50,135 nt of DNA, taken from contig JAJFVB010000128.1 of assembly GCA_021372055.1 (NCBI GenBank), positions 1 to 50,135 of the forward strand, in the 5' to 3' direction. Below the pieces are notes generated by a model. It saw nothing but the letters and a program-made list of their open reading frames with translations, searched no databases and was not told the DNA's origin. Shown here one piece after another: positions 1 through 6,800 of this stretch; the stretch's first letter is position 1, and each line of letters opens with the position of its first letter. A program made the position numbers and the translations under genes. The DNA comes from Desulfobacteraceae bacterium. Lineage in GTDB: Bacteria > Desulfobacterota > Syntrophobacteria > Syntrophobacterales > Syntrophobacteraceae.

Positions 1-1
1 A

Positions 2-94
2 CGGGTCATCGAGGGCTACACCGGCGTGAAGACGTTCATACCCGCGAACCCCCTGTTTGTGACACCCCTGGGGATTGCAATGCACAATCAATGA
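2..94 (+). CDS. C-terminal fragment of an EutJ-like (actin-fold chaperone) protein, left edge
   Basis: An open frame enters from the left edge and stops at TGA 92-94. The 30 visible residues end in NPLFVTPLGIAMHNQ. The string NPxFVTPLGIA resembles the end of ethanolamine-utilisation EutJ-type proteins, DnaK/actin-fold ATPases found in BMC operons; this is from memory of the family. The next gene, 70 bases downstream on the same strand, is a BMC shell protein, which supports the call. The rest of the protein lies outside the window. Confidence 0.45.
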   Translation, partial: RVIEGYTGVKTFIPANPLFVTPLGIAMHNQ

Positions 95-164
95 AAGCAG
101 GAATCTCGGAGACCGGCATCCAGGAAAGATTGTTCCCGGCCGGCTCCCTGGCACTGGAGGAATC

Positions 165-794
165 ATGGCCAATCAGTTTCAACTTCGCTGTTACTCCTAC
201 ATAGACCGCATGCAGCCTCAGTTCGCATCGTTTTGCGGCACCATCACGCAAGGCGACCTGCCCACGGAAGGCATGGCGGCGCTTTACATCGAGGTAGCCA
301 CGGGCAACGAGGTATACCGCCTGGTCGTTATTGCCGTGAAAGCCACGGAAGCAAGACCCGGCGCGCAGATCGTGGAACGCGAATTCGGAATGTTCGAAGT
401 GCATTCCCGCTCGCAGGCCGAAGTCCTCGAAGCCGGGCAGGTTGTCTTGGAACGTTTGAACCTGAAGGTGGAAGACCGGATCAAACCCCAGGTCGCTTCC
501 GTGCAGGTCATCACCAACGTCGACCCCTACCAGGCGCAGCTTCTCAATCGCTTTCGCCGCGGCTCCATCCTCGTCAGAGGCGAGACGCTCCTCGTGCTGG
601 AGTGCGCTCCGGCCGCCTACATCAACTTTGCCCTCAACGAAGCGGAAAAAGGCGCGACCATCAAGCTCATCCATTGTTCTTCACTGGGTCGCTTCGGGCG
701 CATGTGGCTTTCCGGGTCCGAGTCGGAGATTGCGTCGGCCCAGGCGGCGGCGCTTGGAGCGCTCGAGTCGGTTACGGGCAAGGCCGGGAAATAA
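165..794 (+). CDS. Bacterial microcompartment shell protein, tandem-BMC (BMC-T) type
   Basis: 209 residues. ATG 165 is chosen over an upstream in-frame ATG at 75 because GGAGG at 156-160 sits just before it and the protein then starts MANQFQL, with no odd N-terminal tail. The length equals two BMC domains. The first half carries the region around TITQGDLPTEGMAALYIEVA. The second ends with GRFGRMWLSGSESEI, typical of the last strand and helix of a BMC domain. BMC-T proteins form pseudohexameric trimers that sit in the shell facets and often carry the larger, gated pore. The EutJ-like fragment before it and the small gene after it fit the end of a BMC operon. The cargo pathway cannot be read from this window. 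Confidence 0.82.
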   Translation: MANQFQLRCYSYIDRMQPQFASFCGTITQGDLPTEGMAALYIEVATGNEVYRLVVIAVKATEARPGAQIVEREFGMFEVHSRSQAEVLEAGQVVLERLNLKVEDRIKPQVASVQVITNVDPYQAQLLNRFRRGSILVRGETLLVLECAPAAYINFALNEAEKGATIKLIHCSSLGRFGRMWLSGSESEIASAQAAALGALESVTGKAGK

Positions 795-823
795 ACGGAT
801 TCGGATAGAACATCGAGGCGTGT

Positions 824-1132
824 ATGGCCAAAGTCTTTTACACGGAACGCGATATCGACGACCTCCACGAAAAGGGAGTCGCCAGCCTCGACCTGCACGA
901 CAATGTGGTCCTGACCGATTTGGCGCGGGACCGTGCCGCAAGGCTCGGCATTCGCCTGCGGCGCCTCCAACCGCCGGAGGAGCCGCAGGCGCCGGAACCT
1001 TGTGGTGTGGATGTCCGGTCGATTCACAGCAGCATCAAGGCGATTGTCGTGGCGCGTTTGGGAGACGGGGTGGACGGGCCGCCGCTCGACGCCGTGATCG
1101 AGAAAGTGCTCGCCGGGCTTGGCGTTGCCTGA
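824..1132 (+). CDS. Small conserved protein of the BMC locus, function unknown
   Basis: 102 residues, starting at ATG 824 with GAGGCG at 814-819 and lying 29 bases after the shell gene. The N-terminal half (MAKVFYTERDIDDLHEKGV, then DNVVLTDLARDRAARLGI) resembles the short N-terminal segment found in several BMC-associated enzymes such as EutT/EutQ-like proteins. I infer a targeting or assembly role from this, but no catalytic motif is visible. The C-terminal half (about residues 64-102) looks like a small helical domain. It is the last plus-strand gene before the convergent RACo-type gene, so it probably ends the operon. Confidence 0.6.
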   Translation: MAKVFYTERDIDDLHEKGVASLDLHDNVVLTDLARDRAARLGIRLRRLQPPEEPQAPEPCGVDVRSIHSSIKAIVVARLGDGVDGPPLDAVIEKVLAGLGVA

Positions 1133-1148
1133 CCTTCGGGATTGAATC

Positions 1149-1188
1149 CCTGCCGGCGCGGGCCGGCAGGCTTGAACGGCTTCGTTCA
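1149..1188. repeat. Two tandem perfect hairpins after the BMC operon
   Basis: CCTGCCGGC (1149-1157) pairs with GCCGGCAGG (1162-1170) across a 4-base loop. TGAACG (1173-1178) pairs with CGTTCA (1183-1188) across GCTT. Neither is followed by a T-run on either strand, so a canonical intrinsic terminator is not shown. They lie between converging genes and may mark a transcript 3' end or a REP-like element. The rest of 1133-1386 holds no gene I can support. Confidence 0.5.
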
Positions 1189-1386
1189 GCCCTCGCGGCA
1201 CAGGGAGAGAATTGTGACTTCGCCGCGGCGGTTGAACCGAACCGGCACCTCCGCAACCCAACGGCCCTGTCGTAATCCCATCATGGCGTCGCAGCTGCGA
1301 ACTCCCTCGCAATACTTTCCCGGGGCGCCGCCGTTTTTTGGGGGAAGAGCGGGCGGAAGCCGGCCGCAACCCGGCCAAGGGGGCTG

Positions 1387-3351
1387 TTAAGCCTTCTTCT
1401 GAACCGCCTCGCCACGGCCGTTGCTTCCGTTATTCCGAAGCCTCTCCCGCACGGACGGGAAGTAATCCAGTTCCGTATGAGGGAGAAAAAGCGCCGCCAC
1501 GTAGCGGTCCATGTATCCGGGAGTCGATGACAGGTCGAAGTTGGTCATCATCCCCGCCACCCTGCGTTCTTCTTCCAGGAGGTCCCGGGAAAGCGCCAGA
1601 AGCGTGGCGCCCCTCAGCGAACCGTTACCCACGAACTGAAATCTCGAGCGCGGCAGGTCCGGCAGAAGCCCTATTGCCACGGCATCTTCAATATTTATGA
1701 AGTTTCCGAACCCGCCCGCGAGAATGACCTGTTCGATGTCCTGGAGAGTAAGCCCCACGCTTTCGATAAGCGTCACGTAGCCGGCAAAAAGAGCCGCCTT
1801 GGCCCGCATGAGGTTGTCGATATCGGTTTCGCTGATGGCGATGTCGCGCCCCGTATGACTTTCCTTTGCATAGACAAGCGCGTATTCCCGCCCGTTTTCC
1901 CCCATGCGGATGCGCTCGGTGCCACAATCCTCCCGGAATTTTCCATTGGCTTCAAGCAGCCCCGCCCCGCTGAGGGCCGCGATCAGGTTTATCAAACCGG
2001 ACCCGCAAACGCCCTTCGGTTTGGACATGTCGATCGTGAGGATCATGGGCTCGAAAGTCTCGGGATTGATGCTCACCCGCTCGATCGCTCCGCTTGTCGC
2101 GCGCATGCCGCACTGTATGCCCCCACCCTCGAAGGCGGGACCGGCGGAACACGCGGTGCACGTGAGCCACTGCTTATTTCCGATAACGATCTCCCCATTC
2201 GTCCCGATGTCGATATAAAGGGTCAGCCTGGGGTCCTTGTAGATGCCGGAAGCGATTACCCCGGCCACGATATCCCCTCCGACGAAACTTGAAACCGAGC
2301 TGACGCAGTTCATGAAAACGTGGGGAGGCATATCGAGATTCATATCCCGTGCGCGGGCGAGCGGGACGTTGCAGACGGCGGGCACATACGGTGAAAGCCG
2401 GATGTTTTTCGGTTCTATGCCGTAGAACAGATGCGTCATGGTCGTGTTCCCGGCAAGAGTGATATGCGAGATGTCCTCCTTGTTCAGGGCAAACCGCTTG
2501 AGCAACCGTTGCATGAGATGGTTGACGGTGGCGGCCACAGCGCCCTGAAGCCTCGACAGCCCCCGCTCGCTCTGGCTGTAGATGATCCTTGCGATGATGT
2601 CGTCCCCGTAGTTGATCTGCTCGTTGTAGTCCGCCGCCGTGCCGATGATCTCTCCTCCGGCGATGTCTATCAACTGCACCCAGACCGTGGTTGTGCCGAT
2701 GTCGACGGCAAAGGCGAAGTGCCGCCCCGTCGTGTCCCCGGGCTCAACGTTCAGGAGGTGCGGAAACCGGTATCTCCGGCGCGAAAAATCGAGCGTCGCG
2801 GTGATCTCGAAGTTATTCTCCCGCATGACGCGGGCGAGCTTGCGCGTCAGGTGGAAATCGAGGGTTATGTGATGAATGTCGTGCTGCTTTGCGAGAGCCT
2901 TTTCGAGCCGCCCGAGGTCGCAGAGGTTGTCCCCGGCGGTCGGACGATGCAGTTTGACGAACCTTTTCTGAAAGGCCGGATTGTAGAGGCCGATTTGCTT
3001 CAGGCTCTGGAGATCGATCGGACTCGGCCGGAGTGCTATTCCCTCCCGTCGCCGCATCAATGTCTTCCGGTCCAGCAGGGACTCCGAAGGCACGCGGACC
3101 GTCACGTCTCCAACCACCCGGCTGCGGCAGGCGAGCCGGTACCCGACATTCCAGTCGTCTTCCCCTATGGACTCCGCGCCCTCGGCTTCAACTTCGCCCT
3201 CTTCCACGACGACGCGGCACTTCCCGCAGGCCCCTTCCCCTCCGCATGAAGCGTTCACGTGAACGCCCGCATCCATTGCGGCACGGATGAGGTTCGCGCC
3301 CTCCACAACCTCGACCGTGATGCTGTAAGGATTGAAGGTTACTTTTGGCAT
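1387..3351 (-). CDS. Ferredoxin-ASKHA protein, RACo-like reductive activator of corrinoid proteins (DUF4445 type)
   Basis: 654 residues. The N-terminal 2Fe-2S ferredoxin domain has C36, C42, C45 and C75 in the plant-type C-x5-C-x2-C...C spacing. A linker domain follows (about 90-205), then an ASKHA ATPase domain opening with VDIGTTT (216-222) and containing DIGTNGEIVIG, SAGPAFEGGG and LAGGFGNF. Proteins of this build use ATP and a low-potential electron to return oxidised Co(II) corrinoid proteins to Co(I), often in methyltransferase systems. No corrinoid protein or methyltransferase gene is adjacent here, so the partner is unknown. A paralogue of exactly the same length lies at 28707-30671. 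The gene converges on the BMC operon. Confidence 0.9.
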   Translation of the reverse strand: MPKVTFNPYSITVEVVEGANLIRAAMDAGVHVNASCGGEGACGKCRVVVEEGEVEAEGAESIGEDDWNVGYRLACRSRVVGDVTVRVPSESLLDRKTLMRRREGIALRPSPIDLQSLKQIGLYNPAFQKRFVKLHRPTAGDNLCDLGRLEKALAKQHDIHHITLDFHLTRKLARVMRENNFEITATLDFSRRRYRFPHLLNVEPGDTTGRHFAFAVDIGTTTVWVQLIDIAGGEIIGTAADYNEQINYGDDIIARIIYSQSERGLSRLQGAVAATVNHLMQRLLKRFALNKEDISHITLAGNTTMTHLFYGIEPKNIRLSPYVPAVCNVPLARARDMNLDMPPHVFMNCVSSVSSFVGGDIVAGVIASGIYKDPRLTLYIDIGTNGEIVIGNKQWLTCTACSAGPAFEGGGIQCGMRATSGAIERVSINPETFEPMILTIDMSKPKGVCGSGLINLIAALSGAGLLEANGKFREDCGTERIRMGENGREYALVYAKESHTGRDIAISETDIDNLMRAKAALFAGYVTLIESVGLTLQDIEQVILAGGFGNFINIEDAVAIGLLPDLPRSRFQFVGNGSLRGATLLALSRDLLEEERRVAGMMTNFDLSSTPGYMDRYVAALFLPHTELDYFPSVRERLRNNGSNGRGEAVQKKA

Positions 3352-3563
3352 GATTCACCTCACATCGAATATCACGTACACAAAACCACCGCCTACACGC
3401 AAAGACCCGGTCAAGGCTCCAGCCCTTCCCTTTCCATGGCACGCATCAACGTCAGGCAAAGTTAGCGGGTATGAATTTGAAAGTCGTCCGAGAAGGAACT
3501 GGAAGAGAAGTCCATGAGTATCTCGTGGTCCGCGTGGAGCTTCGGGAGATATAATAGGTCACC

Positions 3564-3734
3564 ATGGACGCGACAGGGAAGCAAAATCACAAGAGAGAGC
3601 CCCTGTCCGCCAAACTCGGCAGCACGCTTTACGCGGGGGCCACGGCTCCCCACGCTTTTCAAAAGCATTCTAAGGACAGCGCAGCCGCCCCATGCCAAAA
3701 TAACAGTAAAGATTTCTATTACAGGGGACGATAA
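3564..3734 (+). CDS. Doubtful 56-residue ORF upstream of fliS
   Basis: Open from ATG 3564 to TAA 3732-3734, with GGGAG about 17 bases upstream, which is further than ideal. The product is basic and hydrophilic with one Cys and no motif I recognise. It sits in the 650-base gap between the RACo-type gene and fliS, where flaG/fliD would be usual, but it does not resemble either. The preceding bases 3352-3563 show nothing I can support apart from presumed promoters. Confidence 0.2.
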   Translation: MDATGKQNHKREPLSAKLGSTLYAGATAPHAFQKHSKDSAAAPCQNNSKDFYYRGR

Positions 3735-3770
3735 ATGAAATAACCGGTATATCAAGAGAGGAGAGGGGTC

Positions 3771-4013
3771 GTGGCAGATCTTGGCGTCAGCGGTATCCTA
3801 GGCAGGCATTCCGGGTGGCGAGCCTCCGGAAAGCGCCTGAGCACCTTCCTCCGGGCTTCAGCCTCCCTCAAACACTACACCGGTCTTAATCTCTGCAGCG
3901 CCACTTCGACCCCGTTCAGCACCAGAGCAAACACATCTGGCCCGCTGAGCGCGTTGGAGTCCCAAGCAATAGAGACAGCACTAACCCCTAGGGGAGATTA
4001 CCGATGGCAATGA
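3771..4013 (+). CDS. Possible small ORF or fliD remnant overlapping fliS
   Basis: Open from GTG 3771, behind the purine-rich GAGAGGAGAGGGG (3756-3768), to TGA 4011-4013, so it overlaps the first 10 bases of fliS. The 80-residue product begins MADLGVSGILG, reminiscent of the start of some FliD filament caps. It then loses any family resemblance and is far shorter than FliD (over 400 residues). FliD normally precedes FliS, so this could be a heavily deleted fliD or a chance ORF with a good ribosome site. Confidence 0.3.
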   Translation: MADLGVSGILGRHSGWRASGKRLSTFLRASASLKHYTGLNLCSATSTPFSTRANTSGPLSALESQAIETALTPRGDYRWQ

Positions 4014-4435
4014 ATCATGCACTGAACACGTACCAGAAAACCGCAGTAGAAACCGCAGACCCGCTCCAGCTCATTATCCTTTGTTACGATGCAGCGATCC
4101 GCGATCTCAAAGAAGCCAGGGACCTGCACGAAAAGCACGACATGGACGCCGCTTACCGTAAAATCCGGCATGCCCAGGACATCATCACGGAGCTTCTCGT
4201 TGGGCTCGACTACGAACGCGGCGGTGATATAGCGAAAAACCTGAACCGGCTGTACAATTTCGTCCTCAGGCGCCTCATGGGCATCAACAGCCGCGAAGAC
4301 ACCGCCATTTACGGGCACCTGATCAAGATCCTCTCGGAACTGAAAAGCGCGTGGGACGAACTCAAGCTCCGCGCACACGATGCCTCCGGAATGGATGCGG
4401 GCGCGCCTGCCAGGTCTTGGCAAGCCTCAGCATAA
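4004..4435 (+). CDS. fliS: Flagellar export chaperone FliS
   Basis: 143 residues, from ATG 4004 with GGGGAG at 3991-3996. The start MNHALNTYQKTAVETADPLQLIILCYDAAIRDLKEA matches the FliS pattern of a conserved Tyr, then TA-x-P-x-x-LI-x-x-LYDGAI. FliS is a four-helix cytosolic chaperone that binds the C-terminal helices of flagellin and prevents premature polymerisation. The last 15 residues (Ala/Gly/Ser-rich) extend slightly beyond the usual 125-130. A FliT-like gene follows after 27 bases. No flagellin or intact fliD is visible within the window. Confidence 0.88.
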   Translation: MAMNHALNTYQKTAVETADPLQLIILCYDAAIRDLKEARDLHEKHDMDAAYRKIRHAQDIITELLVGLDYERGGDIAKNLNRLYNFVLRRLMGINSREDTAIYGHLIKILSELKSAWDELKLRAHDASGMDAGAPARSWQASA

Positions 4436-4462
4436 TCGAAACTAACTCAAATCGGGGCGAAA

Positions 4463-4789
4463 ATGTCGCAGGACAGGTTCCTGGAAGCCACACAGATCTT
4501 TGAGCAACTCATGAAGTACACCGCACAACTCGCAAACTACGAGAGCGATCCCCGTATCGACGTGGTCGCCCTGAGCCGCGCCTGCAATCGCCGCATACAA
4601 GAACTGAAGGGTATTCTTTCCGATTCCGCGCCGCCAAACCGTGATCCCAGATTCGACGGCATGCTCGAAGAACTTCAGCGCCAGGCCCAAATCTGCTCGG
4701 ATATCCTGCAAAAAGAACGCTCGAAGCTCTCGTCGCAGATGGCATTTATGACCAAGAGCCGACGTGCGGTTCGGGCTTACAAAGCTTAG
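4463..4789 (+). CDS. FliT-like flagellar chaperone (by position and size)
   Basis: 108 residues, almost entirely helical, beginning MSQDRFLEATQIFEQLMKYT. ATG 4463 has GGGGCGA at 4453-4459. Position immediately after fliS, length and helical character fit FliT, the chaperone of the FliD cap protein, but sequence identity to FliT is not obvious to me. The call is therefore mostly synteny. Bases 4790-4941 after it are GC-rich, with no clear terminator. Confidence 0.5.
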   Translation: MSQDRFLEATQIFEQLMKYTAQLANYESDPRIDVVALSRACNRRIQELKGILSDSAPPNRDPRFDGMLEELQRQAQICSDILQKERSKLSSQMAFMTKSRRAVRAYKA

Positions 4790-4941
4790 AAAAGTCCCTG
4801 CCGGCATCCGATCCCGGTCTCGGCGCCCCCTCGCCTCCCATCACGCCCGCCCCGTGCGAAGATCCGCATCAGGCCCCGGCGCGTACCTCCGCGAAACCGT
4901 ACCGAATGCCTTTTCGCCCGCCTTTGCCGGTCCGGCCGGTC

Positions 4942-6288
4942 TCAGCCTCCGTTCGTATTCTCGCCCGCTATCGCCGGGAAAATGTTTCCCGAAAACAGAA
5001 GCGGAACATGCCGCGCGTTAAACCCGATGGCCGTCATGCTTGATTCAAGGTGCGACGTGTTCTTCTTGTCGATGCTCAATCCGGGATTGAACCGGCAGCA
5101 CAGCAGGTCAGCCACGTACACGATGTGCACCATATCGTAATCGCTCTCGGCGAAATCCGGATCGTGGTGGTGAAGGATCGCCTGCTCTATGCTTCGAGGC
5201 AGTCCGAAACGAAGGGCAAGCCGCCCGCCGGCCTCGCAGTGAGTCAGACCGAAAAGCTCTTTTTCCGCATCCAGAAGATCGATGTCCATCTTCTGCAACT
5301 GGCGGTAAAACAGCGGGTGAGCATCGTAGACATACTGATCGAGAACGACTTTCCCGATATCGTGGAGCAGCCCTGCGGTGTAGGCGAGGTCCGGAGGCGC
5401 TGCCCCGGTCATTTCCGCAAGCCTGCTGCTCAGCGTGGCCGTCCAGAGCGAATGCCGGAAGAGTCCGCCCTTACACAGGGAATACCCCTGGTAAGCTCGC
5501 GAGATGAAGTCCTCGAGCGAAAAGGAGAGCGCCATCAACAGCAGGTTCTTTTCACCTATTCTGACCAGGGCCTTTTCGATCGACTCCACCTTCATCCGGG
5601 ACTGTATCGCAACCGAGTTGCACATCCGTATGATTCTGGCGCTGAGAACCTGATCCTGGACGACTTCCATCGCCAGGTCCCTGAAGCTGCAGTGTGCGCT
5701 GTTGATCATGCGGATAATCTTCAGGGCCGTTTGGGGTACCGGGAGCAGGGTTTGTATGACGCGTTCGAGCTGTTCCGGCTCGGGACGCCGCACGGCCTGC
5801 GTCGAGAGTCCCTTTGCGCCGGGATATACGATCGGTTCAATCGTCGCGTCCATTGTGCCCAGATTGAGGCTCAGACAACAGGAGTAGTAGCCTCCGATCT
5901 CCGAATCAACAATCGGAATGTTTTCGCGATTAAGAATGGATTGAGCTATCTCGGCCGTTCGACCGCCGATATCGAGCACCAGGTCCGATTCCGAAACCGG
6001 ATCGATCAGCGCGCCGCCCGCGATCGTCGCCACGAGCCTTTCCTTCCTGGCACCCTGCGCCAGGAGGGCTTCGATGAAGATCGGCATGCCGGTACCGGCG
6101 CTCACAACGGGATTCCAGCTCAGATCCATGCTGGGCGGCTCCGGCAGGAGCAGATGAATGAGTCCGCCCACACCCGCCGTCCGGTCCCGCATCGCAACTC
6201 CCACGCAACTCCCAAGCAAAGCTTGCAACAGCTCCGGCTTGCTCCCGCAGACAACGTAACTCCCAGAATTGACAGTTCTCGATTTCAC
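4942..6288 (-). CDS. CheD-like deamidase domain fused to an HDOD signalling domain
   Basis: 448 residues. Residues about 5-160 are CheD-like: LLGSCVGVAMRD gives the putative nucleophile C28, GGLIHLLLP gives H45, and GGALIDP and DSEIGGYYS follow. CheD deamidates glutamines in chemoreceptors. In the Thermotoga protein a Thr six residues before the Cys completes the triad; here that position reads Gln22. Residues about 175-400 form an HDOD domain (LLPVPQTALKIIRMINS...), including LLHDIGK and HHHD, so the HD residues are retained in part. HDOD domains are regulatory in many bacteria. The gene is transcribed away from the hybrid kinase. Fusion of the two domains suggests coupling of receptor modification to another signal. 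Confidence 0.85.
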   Translation of the reverse strand: MKSRTVNSGSYVVCGSKPELLQALLGSCVGVAMRDRTAGVGGLIHLLLPEPPSMDLSWNPVVSAGTGMPIFIEALLAQGARKERLVATIAGGALIDPVSESDLVLDIGGRTAEIAQSILNRENIPIVDSEIGGYYSCCLSLNLGTMDATIEPIVYPGAKGLSTQAVRRPEPEQLERVIQTLLPVPQTALKIIRMINSAHCSFRDLAMEVVQDQVLSARIIRMCNSVAIQSRMKVESIEKALVRIGEKNLLLMALSFSLEDFISRAYQGYSLCKGGLFRHSLWTATLSSRLAEMTGAAPPDLAYTAGLLHDIGKVVLDQYVYDAHPLFYRQLQKMDIDLLDAEKELFGLTHCEAGGRLALRFGLPRSIEQAILHHHDPDFAESDYDMVHIVYVADLLCCRFNPGLSIDKKNTSHLESSMTAIGFNARHVPLLFSGNIFPAIAGENTNGG

Positions 6289-6615
6289 CTGACCGCTGTT
6301 CCAATATTGAAATTACAAATAACGATTCCGAATTTCCCCCGGCCGAATTACCCGCAGGCACATAGTAATTCGGATATCGGGGATATTTCCTACAACCTTT
6401 TCCTCGTGCGTCGGAAAAGAGAGCAGAGCAATCCGGGGGCAGATCGCGCAGCCGCCATGGGAGCGTCCGGAGGATTTCCCATATGGTTTCGCGAACAGGC
6501 GGGCGTGCAGGTACGCGGCGGGAATACACGCCAAAACCGGGTTGAGCCCGCTTGTCTTAAGCAGGGGTAAGGATGTTTGCCATGGCGGGGCAAAAGGGGT
6601 ATTATCGCGCAAGAA

Positions 6616-6722
6616 ATGAGGCATTCTTTTTGAGAATCGGCTCGCTACGGAGATCCATTACCGTAGGCCGATTCTTCTTATTTGTTAAGCCTTCTACACC
6701 TTAGGCACGAGAATTGCCTCAT
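6616..6722 (+). promoter_or_regulatory. Candidate structured RNA leader upstream of the hybrid kinase
   Basis: ATGAGGCA (6616-6623) can pair with TGCCTCAT (6715-6722), closing a region that contains two further helices. The larger is GAATCGGC/GCCGATTC (6634-6641 with 6667-6674), continued by CTACGG/CCGTAG (6645-6650 with 6661-6666) over a 3-base bulge. The smaller is GCCT/AGGC (6689-6692 with 6703-6706). The large hairpin is followed by TTCTTATTTG, so it could also act as an intrinsic terminator on the plus strand. It lies 79 bases before the kinase start. No known riboswitch was recognised. Confidence 0.4.
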
Positions 6723-6800
6723 CCAGCTCCGGTCCAGGCTCACCCCCTGGGCGGAAGTCATTCTTGTGTTAGAATCATTGCTACACGGAGCACGTTCTTC

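Noticed and set aside
5050-6570. A 506-codon plus-strand frame opposite the CheD-HDOD gene
   Set aside because: No family features are seen and the minus-strand gene has two recognisable domains.
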